Source of the DNA: Guyanagaster necrorhizus
Taxonomy: Eukaryota; Basidiomycota; Agaricomycetes; Agaricales; Physalacriaceae
Direction of reading: 5' to 3'
Assembly (NCBI RefSeq): GCF_019112545.1
Contig: NW_025064957.1
Span: forward strand, 31,314-95,313
DNA length: 64,000 nt
The translations under genes and the position numbers were made by a program. Under the pieces are notes generated by a model. The model was not told where the DNA came from, did no database searches, and saw only the letters and a program-made list of their open reading frames with translations. This document shows positions 12,301 to 22,926 of the stretch, one piece after another (position 1 is the first letter of the stretch; each line of letters begins with the position of its first letter).

Positions 12301-13221
12301 ATTGGCATGATGCACTGCTCGAATATGGATCTCCTTTTGCAAGTCAACCACCAGGATGGTTTCACCATCCTCCATTTCCTCGTCCCATCGGTCTTCCGGA
12401 TCTTCGTTGGGTAATTTGTATGGGATCTTCCAACACCGACATCGGGCAAATACAAGTCGTCCAGTCTTCCAATTGATAAGCGGATTGTGTCGGATCAGCC
12501 AGTCGTGACCAAGGAACAGTTCCTTTGTTCTGAGATCAGTGACGGCTAGGTCGATCCTTTCTGAGTGATCCCTGATGGTGAGTCGGAGTTCGACGAATTC
12601 CGTGATTGACCCGGCTTGGTTCTTGGTTCCATCGGCGTTGTATACTGGAATAGGTGCTGTGGTGGACCTGGTAGGGAGCTGATGTTGTTGGACGAAGGCT
12701 CGATTAATGGAACTCCCAGTGCATCCGCTGTCAATGAGGGTGGTCACCAAGTGTACTGTCCTGTTGGTTAGGGTTTCGATCTGCACCTTGGTGGTCAAGT
12801 CCCGTCCCGGGGTCTTGGTTCGTCTGACGAACTTCTGTGGTCCTTTCAGTTTGTCCAACTATTCCAAGGCTTGGCTCCGCTCGGCGCTTCGCAAGCCGTC
12901 AACGGTGTCTTTGGTGACTTCTCCTGTCCTGGTCCGGTGTATCCACCCATGCAGTACGGCCGTGGCTGCCTTTTCATCTCTTGCTTCTCTGATGGCTCTC
13001 CACGTCCATTCAGTGTCGAATGGTTTGAGCCAGGTTTTCAGGCTCTCTGCCTGTGTTCGGTCCGAGGGCGCTTGAGTTTTGTTTTGCGACTCTTTAGGGT
13101 GTGCAATAACGGTTCGGGGTATATTCAAATGTGTTGTAACTACAGAAGTATCATAAGTCTGTACAATGGTAGGGGCCTGCACACCATAAAGTCCTCTGGC
13201 CGATTCAGTGGAGTCGCTCAC
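9343..13221 (-). pseudogene. pol: G1 Pol (PR-RT-RNase H-IN-chromodomain) with seven nonsense codons
   Basis: This is a 1292-codon frame, -1 relative to Gag, with the same length as G2 Pol. The protease has LIDSGCTGSS near 12730. RT shows [18 protein letters not shown] and a YLDDIL box near 11660. RNase H spans about 11260-10880. Integrase has its H2C2 zinc site and the D, D-35-E residues within 10620-10100. A GPY/F region is followed by a chromodomain with SWKGYG near 9440. In-frame stops begin at 12861 (TAG), 12222, 11628, 11334, 10968, 10881 and 10707. In G2 the matching residues are Arg at five of these and Trp at two. The final 446 codons (10683-9343) are uninterrupted. It is inactive as it stands but decayed only by point mutation. 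Confidence 0.93.
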
Positions 13222-15005
13222 TGATTGGCCTTGTCTTTTACTTCCTCGATCTTCGTCTCTTTGCCCAGTTCTTCATCTTCCTTCTGTAACTCGGCAATTT
13301 GCGCTCGGATGTCTTCACGAGTTCGTTTCTTCTTTGGGCAGTCTTTGGCCATATGGCCTTTTAGCCCACAGTTGAAACACTTCCCTTCTTTCTTCATTCG
13401 GTCGATGTCCATTGGTTTTCCGGCGCCGGTATATGTAGTTCCCGTCCCGGTCTTCTGGGTGCCATAGCTTGGCATCGCAGGGGTCCCAGATGATTTCCCA
13501 GCAGTTTGCCCTGGCTTGTTCGGGGTTGGCGGCGTCGGTTTCTTGCTATACTCCTGCAAGGTCGATGCTTCCGCTTTTTGCCTTTGTCGTTCCTTGTACA
13601 TTTCGATGATCCTTTCTTTCCACTCGTCATATCCAATGGGCATCAGTATTTTGACGCCCATGGCTGAGATCATCGTGAGGTACGAGGAGGGGACCCCCCG
13701 CTTGAGGGCTTCTACCATCCTTCCATCATTCGCAATGTCTTCTCTGATTCCTGCGAGTTTGGTGAGTCGTTCTAGCTCGTCGAAGTAGTCGGTGGCCGCT
13801 TTATCTCCCATTTTATACTCCTTGATCTTTTGTTTATGCACCTCCTGTACGGCAGGGTCAATAAATTTGTTGTTTAGCATGTGTTTGAAGACCGGCCACG
13901 AGGGGTACTGGTAGTGTTCCCTAGTGGTGGATCGAAAATTCGGGGAAATTAGGATCCACCATGTTTTGGCCTTATCTTCAAGATAGGAGGTGGCAAAGGC
14001 GACTTTGTTCATGTCGGTTCTGATGTATCCGATGTAAACTTCAAAGTACTGTTCACAGTCCACGAGGAACCGATCAATGTCGTCGGAGGCCCCCTTGAAT
14101 GGGCGCAGCTTCCGAAGGAGGTCTGGGTGACACTGTAAGACGTTGGCATTATGAGGGAGCGCCCCCATCAGGTTGGGCCAGCCGTCGAATGGCGGCTGTT
14201 TCCATTCGGCAGGTGGTCCGGGAAATGAGTGCAGTGAGTTGTCGTCGGCAATTGGGCTGCCCTTTGGTTGTTCTACATGGACGATTACTCCGTCTCGTAC
14301 CGTGAACCTGAGGCGAACCGCTTCCAGATCGTCTCGAACGGGGTCCTTCCCGCTCGATTCCACCTGGTCCGAGAGTGGCTGCCCCCCAAGGAGTCGGCTC
14401 CCCTTGCCGGTCCAAGGATTCAAAACCTTGGTGGGTTGCCATGCCGGCCGTTCTCTGGTTCAGGTGAGCCGTGAAGCCGTGCTTTGGATTGATGGATTGG
14501 TGTCAGCTTGGCTTCGGATTGATGGGGCAATGTAAACAGCTCGCTTCGGCGGCACGGGAGGGGTGCATGGCATTGGTGCTGGTGTTCTTTGTCTGCCGGG
14601 AGGGTGGTACGGAGGTATCGGCACGAGCGGGTCTTCTGGGTGCCGCCGGCCATATTCACTCCATGCATGTTCTGTCGCGGCGTACTGTAGAATTTTAATT
14701 TTTTCAGCATTCCCTGCATACCGATATTCCTGTCCTAACGACGTGGCCTGCCAGCGTGCGTCTTGCCATAGGAAATTCCTCCCTTGCTCGTACAACTCCT
14801 GATACTCTTTATCCCTTGCTCTTTCCATTTCTTCCCTTAACGCTTCTTCGTCAGTGTCTTCTCCCGTGCGTTCTACTTGTTGTCAGTATAGGTCGTCACT
14901 GTCCCCATCGTCCTCCTCGTCACCCTCATCCCCGCTGTCCTCTTCCTCGAGGAGGGAACGGACGGGCTGGTCGAAGATGGACGGTATGGCTGGTCGAAGG
15001 GTCAT
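13218..15005 (-). pseudogene. gag: G1 Gag
   Basis: This 595-codon frame is identical in length to G2 Gag. The first ATG (15005) precedes an acidic stretch (SLLEEEDSGDEGDEED) and a single TGA at 14885-14883 interrupts it. After that it is open to 13218. A retrotransposon Gag domain spans about 14150-13620 (PFKGASDDIDRFL, WWILISPNFRS, YPSWPVFKHMLNNKF, DYFDELERL). A CCHC zinc knuckle CFNCGLKGHMAKDC lies near 13390-13345 and a Lys/Glu-rich tail ends the protein. It should form the particle core and bind the genomic RNA. The start is inferred, because conservation between G1 and G2 switches into this frame at about that ATG. Confidence 0.88.
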
Positions 15006-16455
15006 TGGGGACCCCTCTATTGGCCTGGGTACTGGGTCCCGTGGTTCCTCGGTCGCTGGTTCGGGTGATGGAAGGGTTTCTGAGACGGCTATAGCGCGTC
15101 CCTCCGCGTGCTCTCGTCTCCTCCAGTTCTCGGCTATAGAGGCCGAAGCGCCGCTGGAACTCGGGATCGAGGAATTGTCAAGCGACTCTACTGCCCAGGA
15201 ATCGCTGGAGGGCCCTGTCGGGGACGTGGGCATTGTCAGGTACTCGGAGCCCATAGGCTCCGAGGACGGAGTCTGCACCTGAGGAGATAGTGTCGGTTCG
15301 GGCGGGATATTCAAGGTCGATGGGTCGGGGTCTTTCTGTTCTCCCGCATCTGATGGCCTCATTCCAACTGACAATGCTGGCGGGTCCGGTCCACGGGTCG
15401 CTGTCTGAGTCGGGCTCCCTAAAAGGGGACCCTGAGTCGGTTCGGAGCTCATACTCCCTAGGGGAAGCTGACCCCATCCTCTCGGCCTCTTCCCTTCTCC
15501 TCTGTGCTCTTCCCTGCCTGTCGTATTCTGCGGCCTCGTACTGCTCTCAGGCTTCCTCTCGTACGTAGTCGGCGAGCTCTTCTTGAGTTCGCCTGATTTC
15601 TTCTTCCCGGATTCGGTTCTGCTGCTGTACTGCTTCGTCATAATTGAAGGGGATGGTGAGGTCCCAGTCTGGGAATATCCTGTGTATAATTCTGTCCCAT
15701 GCAGCTCTTCCCCTCTCGCTAGCGGTCCCGACCTCAGGCTCACTCCCCACGTGGAGGTGTCGGAAGGGATCTCCTGCTGCAGAGATGGCAATCTCTGCGT
15801 TTGCGCAGTCGGGGTGGATAGTTCTTCCATGTGGGTCGTCAATCCCCAGCCTGCTGACTGACGGGCTGGGGCCAGAGTCAGGCTCGGTGGGGGTCTCGGG
15901 GGGGTTCGGGGTGGGGTTGGGACTTTCGCGGGGTCTCGTAGCCATCCTAGTGGCATCAAGGGAGTCCCGAGCACGGTTTCCAATCCCTGAGGGAACTGGG
16001 GAGGCAGGAGACTTGGGGGAACCTGCTGGAGTGACGTAGTTGGAGACCTCCGTGGGCTCCTGAGCGACGTTTGTCGTCCACGGGTTCCGGAACCCTGTGA
16101 GAGCAGGGTGGCGGTCTCTGCTGTGTCGTCGAGAAGGGTGTCAGGGTCCTTCTTCCTCGAGAAGGCTCCCTGGATCCGGGTCGCTATTCCTGGCTTCTGG
16201 TACGGGTCCCCCTTGTGGGAAGAAGGACGTTCTGGTGGAGGGGGGGATGTCATAGAATGGGAGGTCAGGGGTTACGTTGCGTAAAATCTGTTGAATCTGT
16301 TGGAATGCTTGATAGTGCCTGACTATCCAAGCTGCTACTGATTGTCGTCCGTGACAGAGAGTGATGATGGCCAATAATCCGAGTAAAGTTCCAATAATGG
16401 AAGCGATAAGCTCGAAGAAGTCGTGATTTAGTTCAGCGGTTGTTACTGGAGGCAT
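14926..16455 (-). pseudogene. G1 ORF0: upstream ORF with a membrane segment
   Basis: This is a 509-codon frame between the primer site and Gag. It starts MPPVTTAELNHDFF and has one strongly hydrophobic segment (FFELIASIIGTLLGLLAIIT, about residues 13-32) and a basic/aromatic stretch. A Pro-rich middle follows. A charged helical region comes next (EEEIRRTQEELADYV), then a conserved MGSASPREYELR...SDSDPWTGPASIVSW block. TGA stops interrupt it at 16143, 15549 and 15180; at 15549 G2 has CGA. It overlaps the Gag start by about 80 bases in a different frame. I do not recognise the family. It could be a membrane-targeting or Gag-like accessory protein, or part of Gag joined by splicing. Confidence 0.7.
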
Positions 16456-16497
16456 TCGGTTTCTCAGCACAATTGGGCTTGAGAAAGGGAAGGTGAA

Positions 16498-16510
16498 AGC
16501 TTCGAGCTAA
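16498..16510 (-). promoter_or_regulatory. G1 primer-binding site, complementary to its own LTR (self-priming)
   Basis: One base inside the 5' LTR the minus strand reads TTAGCTCGAAGCT. The LTR itself contains the exact reverse complement AGCTTCGAGCTAA, placed 30-35 nt downstream of a TATATAAGG box, where transcription should start. This matches the Tf1/sushi arrangement, in which the 5' end of the element RNA folds onto the primer site. I saw no tRNA 3' end match. Confidence 0.8.
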
Positions 16511-16511
16511 T

Positions 16512-16945
16512 TGTTAAGCCCAAGCATCACGTGAACCAATACACATGATAAACAGGCATTCCTTCGCACTTTGAGGAATCACCTGAGTCCACTGGCATAT
16601 ATTCGTTCTGTGTGACCCAAGGTCAGATGTTGACTCAAGATAGAATGGTGTGTATAAACTTTAGCTCGAAGCTGGGGTATACCAGCGAGAGCTGTAGTCC
16701 TTATATACTGTATAGTCATCTGCTAATTATACTACTGCTTATTATGTGTCTCTGCATCCATTGTGCTCGTTGTCCTTGAGCATCGCTATCGTACATAAAA
16801 GGTTGATTGTGTGTCGTCGAGCACGACCGTCATAATGTCTTGATGGAAAGTTTTAGTTGTGCTGACTAAGCTTTCCATGATCTTGTGCCTTCTGACTCAT
16901 CGTAAATAGGGGTAAAAGGAGAGAAAAAAGGAATAAATCGTAACA
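16512..16945 (-). repeat. G1 5' LTR
   Basis: 434 bp with TGTTA...TAACA ends. The TATA box (TATATAAGG on the minus strand) is at 16707-16699. The probable RNA start and self-priming segment is at about 16672-16660. Confidence 0.93.
16699..16707 (-). promoter_or_regulatory. G1 LTR TATA box
   Basis: TATATAAGG on the minus strand, about 34 nt upstream of AGCTTCGAGCTAAAG. The same spacing is seen in G2 (TATTTAAGG at 56209). Confidence 0.65.
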
Positions 16946-16950
16946 ATATG

Positions 16951-19900
16951 TGAAATTACTGGAATGTCTACAGGTGAAAAAAAGTCTTCTCAGAAGTGTC
17001 CTCTTTCAGAGTCATCCCAAGCAAAGGCTTCATTCTGTAGCATCATGAAATAGTGCATCAGCTTACACTCTTCAGCTTATAAGAAATCTTTCTTGTGTAT
17101 CTCATCAGTCTTAAGCTTCTCCTCTAGAGCATACCTTCCAGTTGGTTTAAAATCTCCTGGATGAGGTGATAATTCTGAGATTCTTATGAGTGGATCATCC
17201 TGGATATCACAAATGATTCTAAAATTGAAGAGTAGTGTCATTAGCACTGGCTTGGTTTTTAAGGCCACCAGTTTATATTTATTGGTTATAAGAACCACCT
17301 CTCATTTCCAGGTATCACTACCAACATTCAAGGATGCATCATATGATGTTTTTAGATCAAACTCCATTTCATCTGGTTCTCTTCTTTTGGTTTCTCTTTG
17401 ATTGGCTGCTTGGATATTGAACACTGATAAGGTTTCCCTTACTTATTGTACCAGTACATCCATTCTTCCATTAGAAATGTCTCCTAAGTACTTCTGAGTG
17501 TAAAACATGCTAACAAGAGACCCAGCTAGAGGATCCTCTTATACTTGTTGACTTGTGCTGAGGTAGAAATCTCAGATATTTGTCCTAGTAAATATTTCCT
17601 ATGTGTCTGGAGGCCCAGCATAACTTTCCATTATAAAGTTACCCTCCTTATTCCATATAACAATGACTACTAGCTCTCCTTGATCTGGAAGCAGATCTTT
17701 GAGCTCTGAAAATCTGATTCTGGTTTCTTCTGTAGTACTGCAGATGGTTGTCCCCTTGTGTAAGTGTGTATCAGAGTCTGTTTCTTGGTATTAGAATTGA
17801 TCAGAATTATTATCTGATCACCATCTAGTAGGTTCTTAACTTTGCTGGAAGTTAGAGTATCAAACAGTCTTTCAAGCAATAAGTCACATGTTGAGTTAGC
17901 TAATACATGTACTTGTCAGTATATGGTTATCTCTCTAAACAAGAAGGCCACATTTTCCACTAGCTCTAAGAACTTTTCTACTCCTCTATTTGCACTTGCC
18001 ATTAGAATGTATATATCTAGATCATATTCCTATCTCATCTGCTTATCCAGGTTAGCCAAACATAATATGATTTATAACCCAGAGTTGCAGAGACATTTTA
18101 ATTTCTTTTTTTCAGAGACTAAGAGATACACTGACCTTAGAGTCTGTGAAGAAGATGCAACAATCACTACTGTTTTGGCCTTCTCTCCTTCTAGAATAGT
18201 TTCCAGGTACTGGACTACTGGATCATTAATAATAGTGGATCCTTCCAGGATAAGACTATATTGCATGGTAGTGATATAAAAGTTGCACTCAGCTCCTAGA
18301 TCCTTGATCCAGATATAGTTCTCCAGATTTGGTTTCAAAATATTGGCTATTATCTCCAAAGATACTCTGTTTCCTGCTGATTCATCATCATCATCTTCAG
18401 CATCAGTGATGTCCTCCAAAAATACTTTCTTGGTTGGGACTTGCTTTGGCATGACATAGGTCTTCATCTTTTGCCTAGCATCTGGTGAAGATGCTAGCCA
18501 ATATTTAGCAGTAAGATGATGAGAGCCTTCATCATTTGGTCTCAGACTTCCTTCTCTAAGTTGCCAGACTGAGCCTTAACCTTCTTCTTATAGATAAGTT
18601 CCTTTCTTACTTCACCTGGTGAGGTGGAGAATTTCTCCATGCATTCTTGAGAGGAGAGCAATATCACATCAGATACCTTAGCATATGGGTTCTCCAGCTT
18701 CTGGTGATCATCATTCTCTATGGTTGAAAATACCAGGAGATGGGATCAAGGCTGTTCAACCATGCCATGATTGCTAGAGACAAAGTTCTCATCATTATTA
18801 CTATTGTTACTAGAGGTGTATTTGCTTTGCAATTTAGAGCATGATCACCAGTTCTCTACTTTTATGCTTTGCTTTTGGTTTGCATTAATATCCTCTGGTG
18901 TAGAGTCACTTGCCCCAGTCACCACTGCTAGTCTTTTCAAGTGCTTCTCTACCTTCATTGGATGTTTACAAAAAATCCTTGGTATCTTGTGAAGGATCAC
19001 TAATCTGACTAGCCTCATATCATTGTTCATCTCAGGTTTTTACAATAGATTCCCAGTGCAGTCCCTCCAAGTACTGATCAACTTTCTCCAGTGCTCTGGG
19101 CAAAGTCTGTTATACCAACTTCTTGAGCATATTTCTCAAGTAGCTGATATCTTGCTTCTCTTTCACTATCTAATGTGACATAATGTACTGAGGCACCAGG
19201 CCTGATAATTGCAGAGCTGTGATATAGGTCTGTCCAATATGGTTAGATCTAGAAGCCTTATGTGTCTCATAATAATGTTGAATCTTTACTCTTGAACTCA
19301 TCCTAGCAGGTTCTTTTGGTGGCAAGTTTCCATTCTTTAGCCTGTACATATTCTGTGTTCCTGGTACATGAACTAACTCTTCAGTGGTAATCATCTCTAG
19401 CTTGTAGGGACAATCCATCTGGAAGTGACCAGGTGTCTCACAGAAATGACAGTTTTCAGGTGTGTTACTGCTATACTGCTCTTAAATACTCTAAACTGAT
19501 GCAGTTTGAGTAATTTTAGATACTGTTTTAATTTGAGCCAACATCTTATGCAAATTCTCATCTCTCTTACTTTGTGCTGAAACCTGGTTCCCAAGCAACT
19601 TCACAATGAGCCTATTACTGTCTGCTATTTTTGCCAAGAAGCTATTTACTTCATCCAGCAATTCAGCTACAACTGGCTCCCTCTTGAAATTCATCATGTT
19701 TCAGCTCATTGGGATGCTCAGTTCTTTGATAGTAGCTATCTGGCTTGCATTTGAAAATGAAACATCAAATATTTCATTATAAACTGCATCAGATTGATCT
19801 CTTTAACACTCATATTTCTGAACACATCTTCTAAAGCCCAGGAATCACATGCAATCCTCACCAGGTGCTTTTCAGTTGCTGTCTAGCTGGCTGGCTATCC

Positions 19901-20400
19901 AAGCAATTTTTCATATGCTTTCACAGGATATCCTTCTTAAATAGTGAGATGAAGAGTCTCACCAGGTTTAAGTTCAACATTAGATCTTTCTGGGTCACTC
20001 TTGCTTTTAGTCTAGAACTCTCTTTGATAGTTTAAGTAATCAGCAGAGTCTGGGATGCCTTCTTTCTTGCATTTATGGGCTATCTTGAATAGTCCCTTCT
20101 TTGCATCTTTGTCTTCTTCAGCAGCACTATTGTAACTGTGCAAGACTTCTTTCTTAAATTCTTCTCAGGTTCTTTCTTCTTTAAAAGTTGAGAAAGCCCT
20201 CTACTAGTCTTCAATGTCAGTACCAGTATAGTGTACAGCCCAATCTTTCTTCTCCTCATCTATAGACACCCCTTCATGAGCTTTAAACATTTCCTCTAGT
20301 ATATGGAAATATTTTTGAATCATTCAGAAATTTAAAGTTTTCAGCCTGGATGCATCTTTTGAATGCTCCATTGGCATCTGTCTTTTAACTATCATGATTA
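16951..20400 (-). pseudogene. G7: gag, protease and start of RT (5' portion)
   Basis: This continues the G7 element split by G1. On the minus strand there is a coiled Gag-like part (19697-19491), a CCHC zinc knuckle CHFCETPGHFQMDC near 19455-19410 and a basic segment ending near 19170. A protease-region stretch follows (18467-18072, acidic then IANILKPNLENYIWIKDLGAECN). The pre-RT region at 17298-17077 has YKLVALKTKPVL, FRIICDIQDDPL and PTGRYALEEK. Frames are short with many stops, and CpG is almost absent. It is dead. Confidence 0.75.
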
Positions 20401-22265
20401 TGGACTGTGATGATTGTGAAATCTGAGTGGGTTGCAAGATTGAGTTTGAACTTGGATTCTGACCTAGCACTATCAGAAAGAGTAGAGTCTGATGGAGGAG
20501 GGTTCAGAGAAGCATTATGCAATCCTCTCTCAATCCTTGCATGGTTGAATGCTGCTGCAGCAATTTTTGCTTCAATCTTGGTTTTGTTACATGCATGCCA
20601 CCAGCCTTTATGTCACCTTGACCAACCACAAATTCAAACACAAGTTTCACTGGACTCTGCCTGCTTTCCATTACCTACTAATTTTATATTACTATTATCA
20701 TTTCATATCTGTATTTCACATTTTAGTATCTAGACTCCAAACATAGTAGCAAACAGTTGACACTGAAACCCAATGGTCTCTAACTCAGAATTAACTACTA
20801 ATAGTATATAAACCATATACAATCATTGTAACTACTCAGTTTGAATATCAACTTGGATAGCCATCTACACTTCATGCTCACTTCAGCTCCTCTTTATCTT
20901 GTCCATGAGATTCCACTCCAAAGAATATCCCTCTTCACTTCTCTGACAGAACTCTGTTCTGTCAATCCAAATCCTTGAGCCTTGACTCAAGAGTGATATT
21001 GCCAATAGCTTTGTTGATGCTCACACACCCCACCAGTCTCTGCACATGTGCTCAAGCTCACTCGATTGGCACATTCCTAACAGGTTTCTATGTCCAGATT
21101 CTTTGATATAACTCTTTTCTGTGCTTTGTGAAACTATACCAGCTTCTACTTCAGCTTTATGGAATCTGCTATGCTCTGCTTTTTCTTCTGCTTGCTTAAG
21201 TTTTTGTGCTTCTCATGCTACTTTATGCAACAATCAGACACTACTCAGATTGGGTTGGAGACAGGGATCATCCTCCAGGTTGTGGACTTGTTACTTTCAA
21301 AGACACTTTCAAATCTAGATATTAACTCTCTCTCTTGTGATGGGCTCCAGATGAAATGTTGAGAAGTGGCAATAAATGAATCAACAATGTGCAGGATGCA
21401 CACTACTAAAACACTGACACCAAATCACAATGTGGCTCAAGGGAGGAATGCTAATGTCTGGATTCTAAGTATGTAGAGAATGTAATGTGGATGGGATGCA
21501 ATAAAGTGTACTTCAAAGATATATATTGTGGTTTGCTTAGACAAAGCTGTTTGTGACACTGAACACAACAAAGCTTATCTCAAACAGTCTGCCTAGTGCA
21601 GGTTCTGAACTTGTACCATCTGCCTGATGCAGCTTCTGGACTGATATAATGTGCCAAGTTGTGACTTATACACAGTACTGGCTGCTCTGAACTGTCTCAG
21701 GTCTATTCTGACTGTCTGATATAAACTTTCAGTTGCTTTCTGAGGGTTCTTGCCCAAACAAAGTGACCTGGTCACCACAACACTATTCAGGCTGAGTCTA
21801 TGACTCAAAGCTCTTAGCCAAACACAATCCATACTATTTGCTTGGTAGCATTTTTTTTTTGAGGGGTGGGAGAGAGGGGCAAGAAACCTGCTTTCCCTCT
21901 GTACATGACCTGGTATTTATACTTTCTGGCTACCTATGTCTGACTAACATAATGGACTACTGACTAATATACTTGCTGATCCAACCATATAGGCTAAACT
22001 CATCTTCTGGCAGATATGAACTCATATGTGGCTATCTGGTTGATTGATTGGACTAGGCCCTAGTCCTTGCTGATATGCCAGTCATTTGGGTCCCCATTCC
22101 CTGACCTGGGAACCTCACATACTAAACAGAGAGGTCTGCTAGTACTTTGGTCTCTGCTAGAAACTGAGATATCACACTTGATGGAATTGGGCCCTCATCA
22201 GGTAATTGCTTGCTTATTATATTTTACTAGGGTGGATACAAGGTGGCTAACTTGATAGAAAAAAT
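20401..22265. other. CpG-poor decayed repeat DNA, unresolved
   Basis: This has the same CpG-depleted, AT-rich composition as G7 and probably includes its upstream region and 5' LTR. I could not define LTR ends or any coding domain. CpG returns to normal abruptly at about 22270-22290, which is the likely edge of the repeat block. Confidence 0.5.
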
Positions 22266-22926
22266 AAATATATTCCTTTTCTACCTGGTACAGCTGCCTA
22301 GCATATCAATGTGTAAAAAAGTGTAAAGAGTACAACACCTTACAAGGTCCATTGACCAGAGAAAATACACACTCAAACAGGGTGTATTGAGCAGAGATGG
22401 TCCAGTAGACACTAGGTAAGGCAGACGTACAAGATGGCCGTAAAAAGTTAACAGATATCCCGATAAATAACCAATGAAAACTACCATGTGTAACACCGTT
22501 AGTAAGCAAGGATATATAGCGTAATACGGATCCCTTACATTCATGATGCACTCACCTGGGTGGAAGACCGTTGTTATCGGTCGACCAGGAGCAGGTTTCT
22601 GGCGTTGTGGACGGAGATACCGTCGTAGGGACGTGAAACCGATGCCATTGCATCTCACTACTGGAATGGGACAGCAATCTGGGTCCGTTGTAACGAATGT
22701 TGGCAATTCGAAAGCGGGCGGTACTTTGGATCCAACGGCAGAGCGATTCAACAGGATAGGATGGTTACTCTTATGCTCAAGCAATTTTCAATCAGCGATC
22801 CGCTTCTGATACACGAATCTCAGTCCATTTAGTCGTTCCTTAGACTATTTCATTCGTGCTTCTTGTTTACGAAATAGTAACAGCTAGCATCAAATCACCC
22901 AGAATCAAATATGACGTTACATGATG
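22266..22926. other. Unique-looking intergenic DNA, no recognised gene
   Basis: CpG content is normal. A 167-codon minus-strand frame (22784-22281) has a hydrophobic second half but matches nothing I know and could be chance. No RNA gene was seen. Confidence 0.4.

Larger units (their letters stand above)
8876..16945 (-). mobile_element. G1: near-complete Ty3/gypsy chromovirus
   Basis: This is an 8070-bp LTR retrotransposon on the minus strand, with two 434-bp LTRs and a 5-bp target duplication ATATG (8871-8875, 16946-16950). Its order is 5' LTR, self-complementary primer site, ORF0, Gag, Pol (protease, RT, RNase H, integrase, chromodomain), polypurine tract, 3' LTR. Gag and Pol have exactly the same nucleotide lengths as in G2, so there are no indels there. 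Only point nonsense codons inactivate it. It was inserted into the older element G7, splitting its RT region. Confidence 0.95.
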
